From positions 1 to 47,947 of the IMG/VR virus record IMGVR_UViG_3300020129_000191: 47,947 nucleotides of DNA; one strand, written 5' to 3'. The notes beneath the pieces were generated by a model, which did not search any database, had not been told where the DNA came from, and worked only from the letters and a program-made list of their open reading frames with translations. Position numbers and translations under genes: made by a program. This DNA is from a virus. Shown here one piece after another: positions 23,559 to 29,843 of the stretch (position 1 is the first letter of the stretch; each line of letters begins with the position of its first letter).

Positions 23559-24028
23559 CGGACTGCCATGACGATTGTCGCCACGCGCTGATCGCCGTCG
23601 TTCGATTCAGCGTCCTGGCGCGGTCGCGTCTTGCGGGTCTCGTGCCAGACCTCGACCAGCGTCCTGTCGGTGACCACGCGCGGCCGGTAGGGCGCCAATC
23701 CGCCCGGCAGCAAGGCGCGCAATTCGTCAAGCGTATCGGCGGCCAGCACGACGTTCAGCATCGCCGATTTGTGGCGCTGCATCGGATCGGCGTTGATCAG
23801 CCACGGTCGCGCGATGACCTTACCAGGGAAGTCCGGCGAATTGCGGTGCACGCTCCATTCGACGGGGTTGTCACCGAAGCGCGGATCGGACCCTGGTGCG
23901 TGGCGCTGGATTGTCTCCGCCTCGGCGGCGCCGATCACCTTGGCGGCTCTGCCGGAGCGGGCATGCGCCTCGTGCGGTGCCAGCCTTTCATCGGAGAAGT
24001 CGGCGATGGGGTTGAGGATGCCGGTCAT
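23555..24028 (-). CDS. Hypothetical protein
   Basis: 157 residues, mixed alpha/beta. Contains the segment VIARPWLINADPMQRHKSAM and a C-terminal strand DQRVATIVMAVR. ATGA-type overlaps at both ends place it in one operon with the VRR-NUC gene. Function unknown. Confidence 0.72.
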   Translation of the reverse strand: MTGILNPIADFSDERLAPHEAHARSGRAAKVIGAAEAETIQRHAPGSDPRFGDNPVEWSVHRNSPDFPGKVIARPWLINADPMQRHKSAMLNVVLAADTLDELRALLPGGLAPYRPRVVTDRTLVEVWHETRKTRPRQDAESNDGDQRVATIVMAVR

Positions 24029-24471
24029 AGCGGCGATGCCCTTGTCGTTTGGAAGTGGAGGATGTGCCGGCGGGGGATTTGCCAGACGTCGAGGTTCGCC
24101 AGACAGGATTCGGCGTCCTCGCAGATCGCCACCTCAGCGCCGCACATCCGCGCCTCGACCAAGAACGCCTGCTGCGCTTCGCTCAGCACGCCGAGGCGTG
24201 GGCGCTTGATCTCTTGAAAGTAGACCCTGGCGCGCCACAGGAAGGTCAGGTCGGGAATGCCGTCGATGATCCCCAGCGCGATGCGGATGCCGGGATTCTT
24301 GTAGGCACTATTGGAATGATCGACGGCATACCACAGGACGCCGTTCCGTCGCCGCCCCGGTGCGCCGATCTCCTTGCGCAGACAGTCGCCGATCTGTTTG
24401 TGCAGGTCGTATTCCTCCGGCTCCGGCATGGTCAGCCTTAGCTGCGCCGGGGCCTTCACGATCCGCGCCAT
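24025..24471 (-). CDS. VRR-NUC domain nuclease (Holliday junction resolvase-like)
   Basis: 148 residues. Nuclease core: LGIIDGIPDLTF (Asp 74), VYFQEIKRP (E87-x-K89), then LSEAQQAFLVEARMCGAEVA (Gln 100), the order expected of the PD-(D/E)XK-type VRR-NUC fold. Stand-alone VRR-NUC proteins of phages cleave branched DNA such as Holliday junctions, which would resolve replicated phage DNA before packaging. The catalytic residues appear intact. Confidence 0.9.
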   Translation of the reverse strand: MARIVKAPAQLRLTMPEPEEYDLHKQIGDCLRKEIGAPGRRRNGVLWYAVDHSNSAYKNPGIRIALGIIDGIPDLTFLWRARVYFQEIKRPRLGVLSEAQQAFLVEARMCGAEVAICEDAESCLANLDVWQIPRRHILHFQTTRASPL

Positions 24472-24680
24472 TAGGCGGCGGCGACGGCGGTCTTGAGGTA
24501 GCCGATGACAGCGAATTCGACGATCTGCGAGCGCGCCCGCTGCTCGCGATCAGCCTCCCTGTCGATCGCCTCCACGAGATCGGGCGGCAGCGACACGGTC
24601 AACTGGGTCCGCGTCCGTTTGGGCGGCGGATAGCGCCCGCGACCGGTGGCAGCAAGCAGCGGCGCGTTGGTGCGTGGCAT
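24471..24680 (-). CDS. Ribbon-helix-helix DNA-binding protein
   Basis: 69 residues starting MPRTNAPLLAATGRGRYPPP. The C-terminal 45 residues give the strand RTQLTVSLPPDLVEAIDREA and second helix REQRARSQIVEFAVIGYL of CopG/Arc-type repressors, which bind operators as dimers. AGGAC precedes the ATG at 24680. First gene of the minus-strand unit and divergent from the Gp157-like gene; the shared gap holds an inverted repeat likely to be its operator. Confidence 0.85.
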   Translation of the reverse strand: MPRTNAPLLAATGRGRYPPPKRTRTQLTVSLPPDLVEAIDREADREQRARSQIVEFAVIGYLKTAVAAA

Positions 24681-24711
24681 CGATTTGTCCTTACAACTAA
24701 GTGGTGAACCC

Positions 24712-24740
24712 TTGCACAATCCGTCAGTCCGTGCAATACC
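24712..24740. promoter_or_regulatory. Symmetric overlapping divergent promoters / candidate RHH operator
   Basis: TTGCAC (24712-24717) and GTGCAA (24731-24736) form an inverted repeat. Read rightward, TTGCAC is 17 bases from AATACC; read leftward, TTGCAC is 17 bases from AAGGGT. Each -35 box overlaps the opposite -10 region, so one bound protein could control both. Confidence 0.55.
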
Positions 24741-24746
24741 CTTCGT

Positions 24747-25316
24747 ATGGCACACAAACCCGTAACTGCTTGGCAGTTGGAAAAGTCGGTCGGCGTCTGG
24801 CAGCGGCTGCAAGAGCAGTTCTCCGTTGACACGACGTCGCTCAGCAACGACGAGAATGTCGTCGGCACCGCCGTCGATCTGCCGGACAGCCTGTCGCTGC
24901 CGGACGGCGGCCATGTGCCCAATCCGCACATCCTCCTGGCACGGCTGATCGATGACGCGGTGTGGGCTGATCGGCGGGTCGAGGAAGCCGACAATCTCCG
25001 CAAGCGCTACACGTCGCGGCGGGACCGCTACGTCGAGCGCGGCAACGCGATTCGCGCCCACATCTCCGCGCTTGCGGAAATCCTCGACGTCAGTTCAGCC
25101 GAAGGCGAGCTTGGCGCTTTCGATTTCACCAAAGGCCGGTCCAGCGTGGTCGCCGACGTCGATCGGCTGCCCGAGCAATACATCCGCGAGAAGATCATCA
25201 GCGAGGCGGACAAGATCGAACTGGCGAAAGCGCTGAAAGCGCTGAAGCCCGGCGAGACGATCGAAGGCGCGGAACTGTCCAATCCCGGCTGGGTGCTGCG
25301 CATCACGCCGTTCTAG
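24747..25316 (+). CDS. Siphovirus Gp157-like protein
   Basis: 189 residues. The central coiled coil (RVEEADNLRKRYTSRRDRYV, RGNAIRAHISALAEILDVSS) and the C-terminal pattern RSSVVADVDRLPEQYIRE, KALKPGETIEGAELSN are those of the Gp157 family, usually found beside phage recombination genes; it precedes the ERF gene here. Family function was linked to phage resistance in Streptococcus, mechanism unclear. No Shine-Dalgarno is seen and the predicted transcript start nearly coincides with the ATG, so it may be leaderless. Confidence 0.85.
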   Translation: MAHKPVTAWQLEKSVGVWQRLQEQFSVDTTSLSNDENVVGTAVDLPDSLSLPDGGHVPNPHILLARLIDDAVWADRRVEEADNLRKRYTSRRDRYVERGNAIRAHISALAEILDVSSAEGELGAFDFTKGRSSVVADVDRLPEQYIREKIISEADKIELAKALKALKPGETIEGAELSNPGWVLRITPF

Positions 25317-25321
25317 CCGAC

Positions 25322-25344
25322 CGCACACACTCAGGAGTCTTCCA
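25322..25344 (+). promoter_or_regulatory. Conserved leader element before the ERF gene
   Basis: GCACACACTCAGGAGTCT is nearly identical to the leaders behind promoter copies 3 and 4, but the TTGACAtaGTGCGCCA promoter is missing here. AGGAG is the ribosome site. Confidence 0.7.
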
Positions 25345-26421
25345 ATGAACGACATAGTGCCAGCCGGCAATGGCGGCAATGAATTGACGGCGCTGCTGAT
25401 GCGCGCCGCCACCGATCCCAACTTCTCGCCGCAGAATTTCGAGGTAGCTATGAAGTTCATCGCCGATCGCGAAGACAAGATCGCGCACCGCGCCTTCAAC
25501 CGCGCGATGGCGCTGACGCAGGCGGAATTGGAATCGGTGGAGCGCACCGGCAAAAACGATCATCTGCGGGCGCGCTATGCCACGCTCGACGGCATGCTCT
25601 CGGAGATTTTGCCGAAGGCGTCGCAGCACGGGCTGAGCATCCGCTTCGGCTCGCAGCCACCGGTCGAGCCGGGCATGAAATGCGTGACCTGCACGGTGGC
25701 GCACGACGACGGACATCACGAGACGACGGCGCTGGAAGGTCCGGTGGTCACCACCGGCTCGCAGGGTGGCCGCATGCAGATGACCGCGATTCAGGCGGTC
25801 GGCAGCACGGTGACCTACCTCAAGCGATATTTGCTTGGCATGGTGTTCTCGCTGGTGCTGTCGGACGAGCAGGATGATGACGGTAGCGGCGGTGCGGGCA
25901 GCGGCGGGACGACCCGTCAGCAGGGCACGTCGCCGCCCTCGCGGCCACCCTATCAGGCGGGCGACGCGCGTGGCTCACGCTCCGACGCAGGCCAGGGCCA
26001 GACCCAAGGGGCGCCGACCAACGGCGCGAGCAACGGCGCACCCAAGCCGCGCGACGATGCAGCGTGGCTGAAGCGGCTCGGCGAGCGGCTGGACCGCCTG
26101 ACCACGGTGGATGATATCAATGCGCTGATGAAAATTCCCGAGATCGCCGGATGGCGCGCCGCAGCGTCGGAGGCGGTGCGGGCGGACATCGACGCGCTGG
26201 TCGAGGCGCGCGTGCGCAATCTGACTCCCGACGCCACGCTGAGCGAAGGCGCGCGTGCGCTGATCGCCAATATCCGCGAGGCCGCCGATCTGACGGCGCT
26301 CGATCTGCTCGCCACCTTGCCGGAATTCCGTCATAGCCTGCTGGCGCTGGATTTCGCCGAACAGGACGTGGTCGATGCCGCCTTCAAGGCGCGCGCCGCC
26401 GAGCTTGGTGGCGCCGTATGA
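25345..26421 (+). CDS. ERF-family single-strand annealing protein
   Basis: 358 residues. Residues 1-175 show the ERF core: FNRAMALTQAELESVERTGK, HLRARYATLDGMLSEILPKA, then GLSIRFGS and AIQAVGSTVTYLKRYLLGMV. ERF proteins anneal complementary single strands during phage recombination and genome circularisation. A disordered Gly/Ser/Pro/Gln linker (about 175-235) leads to a helical C-terminal domain, which in relatives mediates partner contacts. ATGA-coupled to the next gene. Partners nearby are the Gp157-like and VRR-NUC proteins. Confidence 0.93.
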   Translation: MNDIVPAGNGGNELTALLMRAATDPNFSPQNFEVAMKFIADREDKIAHRAFNRAMALTQAELESVERTGKNDHLRARYATLDGMLSEILPKASQHGLSIRFGSQPPVEPGMKCVTCTVAHDDGHHETTALEGPVVTTGSQGGRMQMTAIQAVGSTVTYLKRYLLGMVFSLVLSDEQDDDGSGGAGSGGTTRQQGTSPPSRPPYQAGDARGSRSDAGQGQTQGAPTNGASNGAPKPRDDAAWLKRLGERLDRLTTVDDINALMKIPEIAGWRAAASEAVRADIDALVEARVRNLTPDATLSEGARALIANIREAADLTALDLLATLPEFRHSLLALDFAEQDVVDAAFKARAAELGGAV

Positions 26422-26639
26422 CGGGCATCACGCTCGATGACATGATCGCCGAGATACGCCGGGAGTTGCGCACGCGCGAACTAACCTACGCCTCCGCCAT
26501 CAAGCGCGGCGCGCTCAGCGAGACCGCAGCCCAGCGGCAGAATGCCCGGCTGAGCGCCGCGCTCAGCGTGCTGACCGGGCTGCGGGAGATCATCGAGATC
26601 ACCGCCGGGCGCGGCCCCGAGCCGCCACTGGCCGCATGA
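26418..26639 (+). CDS. Small helical protein, unknown
   Basis: 73 residues, acidic/basic alternating helices (LDDMIAEIRRELRTRELTYA; ARLSAALSVLTGLREIIEIT). The layout with a QRQNARL segment is common in phage accessory proteins. Overlaps both neighbours by ATGA. Confidence 0.75.
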   Translation: MTGITLDDMIAEIRRELRTRELTYASAIKRGALSETAAQRQNARLSAALSVLTGLREIIEITAGRGPEPPLAA

Positions 26640-26746
26640 GCGTCTGGTGGTGCGATGACTGCAAGATTGCCTACGCGCCGGGGCCTGTGTGCCCGCGCTG
26701 CGGCAAGGGCGGCGTCTGGCAGCCTTGGCGCCTGCATCGCCGATGA
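26636..26746 (+). CDS. 36-residue zinc-ribbon protein
   Basis: Begins MSVWWCDDCKIAYAPGPVCP; two CxxC knuckles (CDDC, CPRC) 13 residues apart form a minimal zinc ribbon, followed by GGVWQPWRLHRR. Start and stop both overlap neighbours by ATGA, which argues strongly for translation of this very short gene. Confidence 0.75.
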   Translation: MSVWWCDDCKIAYAPGPVCPRCGKGGVWQPWRLHRR

Positions 26747-26940
26747 CCTTCTGGCAGGCTTACCGCGCGCTGGCGTGGGGCATCCTACGCGGCGCCGTCT
26801 ACGCGGCGTTCTGCTTCGGCTCCGGTCTGCTGATGGGATATCTGCTCGGCGACCACCCGTGGCTCGCCGCGCTGGTCGGGGTCGCCACGGTGGCCGGCGC
26901 GCTGGCGGTCGGCGCCCGGAGTATGTCGCATGGGCGTTAA
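26743..26940 (+). CDS. Small two-span membrane protein
   Basis: 65 residues from MTFWQAYRALAWGILRGAVY. Hydrophobic spans at about 13-32 (GAVYAAFCFGSGLLMGYLL) and 38-57 (WLAALVGVATVAGALAVGA) with a short turn. Could be an envelope-modifying or holin-like protein; nothing decides between these. Overlaps the next gene by 11 bases. Confidence 0.72.
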   Translation: MTFWQAYRALAWGILRGAVYAAFCFGSGLLMGYLLGDHPWLAALVGVATVAGALAVGARSMSHGR

Positions 26941-27136
26941 GGAGTGGCCGCGCGCGCCTGATTGGTGGGGAACCGTCGCGGACGAGGTGTGCACCGGCAT
27001 GGATGTGCCGATCGACCCTTGGGGCGCCGAGGAAGTCGCCTACTGGACCGGCACGCCGCGATACCAGCCATGGAAGGATGTGGCAGCGTTTTTCCGCGAG
27101 TCACCTATCTCGATTGCAGGAGTGGCCGATGGCTGA
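26930..27136 (+). CDS. Small Trp-rich protein, unknown
   Basis: 68 residues (MGVKEWPRAPDWWGTVADEV, then WGAEEVAYWTGTPRYQPWKD). No family recognised. Its start lies just before a GGAGTGGCCG element (26941) that recurs at later gene starts. Stop overlaps the next start by eight bases. Confidence 0.68.
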   Translation: MGVKEWPRAPDWWGTVADEVCTGMDVPIDPWGAEEVAYWTGTPRYQPWKDVAAFFRESPISIAGVADG

Positions 27137-27359
27137 TCACACCCAAGAGCGCCGCATGAGCGACGCCCAACAGCGCGCCCTGCGTATTCTTGCAGACGCC
27201 CCGCTAGACGAGTTTGCGGTGACGATCCACCGCATCCGCCGCGACATCCTGCGGCGCCTTTGCGATGCGGGCTTGGCTCGATGGCGCCCATATAGCCGGC
27301 CAGTTCCGTCGTGGCAGATCACTCCCGCCGGGAGGAACGCGCTATGGAGTGGCCGATGA
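27129..27359 (+). CDS. Small winged-helix-like protein
   Basis: 76 residues starting MADHTQERRMSDAQQRALRI. The order helix-helix-wing with DILRRLCDAGLARWRPYSRP and a final WQITPAGRNALW is typical of single winged-helix phage proteins. Preceded by GGAGTGGCCG as ribosome site. Probably binds DNA. Confidence 0.7.
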   Translation: MADHTQERRMSDAQQRALRILADAPLDEFAVTIHRIRRDILRRLCDAGLARWRPYSRPVPSWQITPAGRNALWSGR

Positions 27360-27380
27360 CCAAACGTCAGGCGCGGCAAG
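27344..27380 (+). repeat. Direct repeat A, copy 1 (encodes MTKRQ start)
   Basis: ATGGAGTGGCCG, then ATGACCAAACGTCAG, is repeated at 28335-28371 with two substitutions. The ATG at 27356 opens a 33-codon frame ending at 27457 that overlaps the regulator gene in another frame. Confidence 0.75.
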
Positions 27381-27416
27381 TGTCAGGGCGATGGTGCCCA
27401 CCGAAAGGGAAAGACG

Positions 27417-27815
27417 ATGAACGGTTACACCGAGCGAGCGATCTCTGTGCTGCGTGATATGCACGCTATTCGCGGCGGCACGCGGGCCTTTATCAAAGGC
27501 GGTCCCGTTGCCAACGAAATCCTGAAATGCGCGGTCGCCTACCTTGAGGCGCAGGACTTTGCAGACGGCGCCTACGACGCGCCAGCCAACCTAGCGCTGC
27601 ACGCGGCATCCCGGTTTGAGCCAGCGTCCGAGCGCTTCCGTTTTCGCATCGGCGCGCTTGGCTACACCCAACGCAGCTTTGCAGCGCGCGTCGGCGCCAA
27701 TGAGCGCACCGTGCGTCGTTGGGCAGAAGGAACACAGGACATTCCGCAATGGGTCAGCGTGATGCTCGACCTGATGGAGCGGCTGGCCGCCGCAGGCCGC
27801 CGATTTGCAGATTGA
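27417..27815 (+). CDS. Helix-turn-helix regulator-like protein
   Basis: 132 residues. Residues about 75-130 read GYTQRSFAARVGANERTVRR then WAEGTQDIPQWVSVMLDLME, an XRE-type helix-turn-helix followed by the WxxGxxxxPxWV extension common in alphaproteobacterial regulators. The N-terminal part (ERAISVLRDMHAIRGGTRAF) is of unknown type. Candidate transcription factor for the accessory region or the repeated promoters. Confidence 0.8.
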   Translation: MNGYTERAISVLRDMHAIRGGTRAFIKGGPVANEILKCAVAYLEAQDFADGAYDAPANLALHAASRFEPASERFRFRIGALGYTQRSFAARVGANERTVRRWAEGTQDIPQWVSVMLDLMERLAAAGRRFAD

Positions 27816-27830
27816 TAAGAGGACCACCAA

Positions 27831-27852
27831 TCCCTCGATTGTGGAGTATCCC
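27831..27852 (+). repeat. Spacer repeat B, copy 1
   Basis: TCCCTCGATTGTGGAGTAT, then CCC, in the gap before the DUF1653 gene. GGAGT serves as ribosome site. Further copies lie at 28077-28100 and 28323-28344. Confidence 0.7.
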
Positions 27853-27855
27853 GGC

Positions 27856-28062
27856 ATGACATTCTACCCGCAGGACGGTGCGGTTTATCGCCACTACAAG
27901 GGCGGTCTGTATCAGGTGCTCATGGTGGTGCGGCGCGAAGGCTCGAAGGAGCAGATGGTCGTCTACCAGCCGCAGGACGGCACGATACCGTGGGTGCGCC
28001 CTCTGGCCGAGTTCGCAGAAAAGTTCTCCTACGTGTCGAATACCGGATGGGAACCGGCCTGA
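27856..28062 (+). CDS. DUF1653 family protein
   Basis: 68 residues from MTFYPQDGAVYRHYKGGLYQ. The Y-R-H-Y-K-G opening, VLMVVRREGSKEQMVVYQPQ and a closing WVRPLAEFAEKF match the short DUF1653 family found throughout bacteria and phages; function unknown. Start at 27856, eight bases after GGAGT of spacer repeat B. Confidence 0.88.
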   Translation: MTFYPQDGAVYRHYKGGLYQVLMVVRREGSKEQMVVYQPQDGTIPWVRPLAEFAEKFSYVSNTGWEPA

Positions 28063-28076
28063 TTTCCAGCCAGTGA

Positions 28077-28100
28077 ATCCCTCGTTTGTGGAGTATCCCG
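28077..28100 (+). repeat. Spacer repeat B, copy 2
   Basis: ATCCCTCGTTTGTGGAGTAT, then CCCG, following the DUF1653 stop; together with the preceding TGATTTCCAG (from the stop codon) it is shared with the next gap at 28306-28344. Confidence 0.72.
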
Positions 28101-28101
28101 C

Positions 28102-28308
28102 GTGGCAACGCATCCTGACATTGTGCTTGGCGCGGCGTTCGCGGGGGCAACCTTTGTCACTGCCGTAATCGGTTGTGCTCTGTTTCTGCCGATCAATCGG
28201 GCTGACTTCTGGCGTGGCTTTGTGGTGGCTTGGATGATGATAGTCGGTGTGACCATCGTCGGCGGCGGTGTCGTCTTTGCCGCCACGCGCCTGCGATTGA
28301 TGCCGTGA
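28102..28308 (+). CDS. Small two-span membrane protein, GTG start
   Basis: 68 residues beginning MATHPDIVLGAAFAGATFVT. Two hydrophobic spans at about 8-29 and 41-60 (VVAWMMIVGVTIVGGGVVFA) flank a short charged loop. The GTG follows GGAGT of spacer repeat B by seven bases. No family recognised. Confidence 0.68.
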   Translation: MATHPDIVLGAAFAGATFVTAVIGCALFLPINRADFWRGFVVAWMMIVGVTIVGGGVVFAATRLRLMP

Positions 28309-28322
28309 TTTCCAGACTGATA

Positions 28323-28371
28323 ATTCCTCGTTTGATGGAGTGGCCGATGACCAAACGTCAGACGTGGCAAG
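28323..28371 (+). repeat. Spacer repeat B, copy 3, fused to direct repeat A, copy 2
   Basis: ATTCCTCGTTTGATGGAGT joins directly to the GGAGTGGCCGATGACC repeat. It encodes a 13-residue peptide MTKRQTWQEGREP (28347-28388) whose TGA overlaps the GTG of the next gene. Confidence 0.72.
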
Positions 28372-28384
28372 AAGGGCGCGAGCC

Positions 28385-28558
28385 GTGACACAACTCGCTG
28401 AAACCTATGCCACCCGATATGCAGAAGGTGACAAATCTTGGGACAGCCTTGTGCGGCTGTTCGACGCCGCTATGCGCGAGGCCACCAACCGCGAACGCGA
28501 GCTTGGCCGCGTCGTCGCGGATATCCTCGACAATCGACGTTGCCGAAGCAAGGAGTAG
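28385..28558 (+). CDS. Small helical protein, unknown
   Basis: 57 residues from the GTG at 28385 (MTQLAETYATRYAEGDKSWD), GTGA-coupled to the short MTKRQ peptide and preceded by AAGGG. An upstream in-frame GTG at 28340 is less likely because it lies inside the repeat. Helical, ending RRCRSKE. After its stop, AAGGAGTAGCC could serve a TTG-started 16-residue peptide (28561-28611). Confidence 0.62.
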   Translation: MTQLAETYATRYAEGDKSWDSLVRLFDAAMREATNRERELGRVVADILDNRRCRSKE

Positions 28559-28615
28559 CCTTGAGCGAAGACCAGTGGGGTCGTGGAGTTGAGCCGAACG
28601 CCGTAGACTGATGCC

Positions 28616-29749
28616 ATGAGCATCCTCACCGTCGGCCTGCACGCCCAGTTCACCACCATCGCCGCTGCGGTCGCTGCCGCAGCATCCGGCGATACGATCG
28701 ATGTCGCCGCCGATCATGTCTATACAAACGACTTCTTCGCCATCGAGAAATCCCTGACGCTGCAAGCGGTTGGCGGCGAGGTGAAGATGGTCGCCACCGT
28801 AGCGCCATCGAACGGCAAGGCGGCGATCGTCGAAGGCGCGATCGGCCTGAACATCGCGATCAATGGCTTCGACATCTCGGGCGTCGCTGTCGCCGACAAG
28901 AACGGCGCGGCGATTCGCTACGAAGGTGGCAATCTCACGCTGACCAACGACTATTTCCACAACAATCAGGAAGGGCTGCTCGGCAACGGCGCGGACATCC
29001 ACGGCACCATCACGGTGCGGCATTCGGAATTCGCGTTCAACGGCGACGGCTCCGGGCTGACCCATAATTTCTACGCCGGCCACATCGCCTCGGTGCTGAT
29101 CGATGACAGCTATTTCCACGACGCGGTCGTCGGTCACGAGATCAAGTCGCGGGCGATCTCGACCACCATCACGAACAGCCGCATCTTCGACAACAACAGC
29201 ACCGCCAGCTATTCGATCGACGCGCCGAACGCGGGCGCGCTGACGGTCGCGAACAACGTGATCGAGCAGGGCGCGAACAGCGAGAATTTCTACGTCTTCG
29301 CCTACGGCGAGGAAGGTGCCACGAATGCCGGCGCGGCGTCGATCCGCAACAACACCATCGTCAACGACCGCGCCACCGCGCGCGGCGTGCTGGCGTCCTC
29401 GCCGGTGCCGTTCACCGGCAACCGCGTCTACAACCTCGCCGATCTCGGCAATGTCGCGGCCTCGGGCAATACCGTGCTGGTTACCCGCCCGACGCTCAAT
29501 CTGGCGCCGATGTCCTTCGTCAATCCGTCGGCCGGCGGCACCACCACGACACCGCCGCAGCCTCCGCCACCACCGCCGCCGCTGACCCTGACGCAGTATC
29601 ACACGCTGGAGGCGACCGAGTTCGCCACCTACGCCGCCGCGCACCCGGCGGTCTGGTCCAGCCCGACCGCGCTGGCCGCGATCGAGGGGGAAGTGACATC
29701 GACCACGGTGCTCGCGCATCCGCTACCGGGCGACCTCTGGTCGGCCTGA
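28616..29749 (+). CDS. Right-handed parallel beta-helix protein
   Basis: 377 residues. From about residue 20 to 300 the sequence shows regular beta-helix coils with Asn ladders: LNIAINGFDISGVAVADKNG, GNLTLTNDYFHNNQEGLLGN, TTITNSRIFDNNSTASYSID, LTVANNVIEQGANSENFYVF. This fold is used by tailspikes and polysaccharide lyases. A Pro-rich linker (PPQPPPPPPP) near 315 leads to a short helical C-terminus. There is no signal peptide. It is outside the tail operon and on the other strand, so it may be a cargo enzyme or a surface-binding protein rather than a virion spike. Confidence 0.82.
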   Translation: MSILTVGLHAQFTTIAAAVAAAASGDTIDVAADHVYTNDFFAIEKSLTLQAVGGEVKMVATVAPSNGKAAIVEGAIGLNIAINGFDISGVAVADKNGAAIRYEGGNLTLTNDYFHNNQEGLLGNGADIHGTITVRHSEFAFNGDGSGLTHNFYAGHIASVLIDDSYFHDAVVGHEIKSRAISTTITNSRIFDNNSTASYSIDAPNAGALTVANNVIEQGANSENFYVFAYGEEGATNAGAASIRNNTIVNDRATARGVLASSPVPFTGNRVYNLADLGNVAASGNTVLVTRPTLNLAPMSFVNPSAGGTTTTPPQPPPPPPPLTLTQYHTLEATEFATYAAAHPAVWSSPTALAAIEGEVTSTTVLAHPLPGDLWSA

Positions 29750-29843
29750 GCCGCGCAACAAAACGCCAATGTTGTCGGAACTCTTTACACGACGCGGATA
29801 AAGTATCGGCGTAGCCTGCGGCTCTATCCGGAGGATTTCCGCC

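Noticed and set aside
25350-25365. Seventh copy of the repeated promoter at GACATAGTGCCAGCC
   Set aside because: It lies inside the first codons of the ERF gene, lacks TTGACA and has CCA in place of CGCCA; the similarity is probably chance.
28358-29719. Long minus-strand frame of 453 codons over the beta-helix gene
   Set aside because: Arg/Val/Asp-rich shadow of the beta-helix coding frame; the plus-strand product has clear repeat structure.
28616-29749. Tailspike assignment for the beta-helix protein
   Set aside because: It is outside the tail operon, on the opposite strand and lacks a recognisable baseplate-binding N-domain; the fold alone is not enough.
29750-29843. Sigma-54 or ECF-type promoter before the PEP-CTERM gene
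   Set aside because: GGAAC is present, but no matching -10 at the right distance and no TGGCAC-N5-TTGC; the promoter type cannot be decided.
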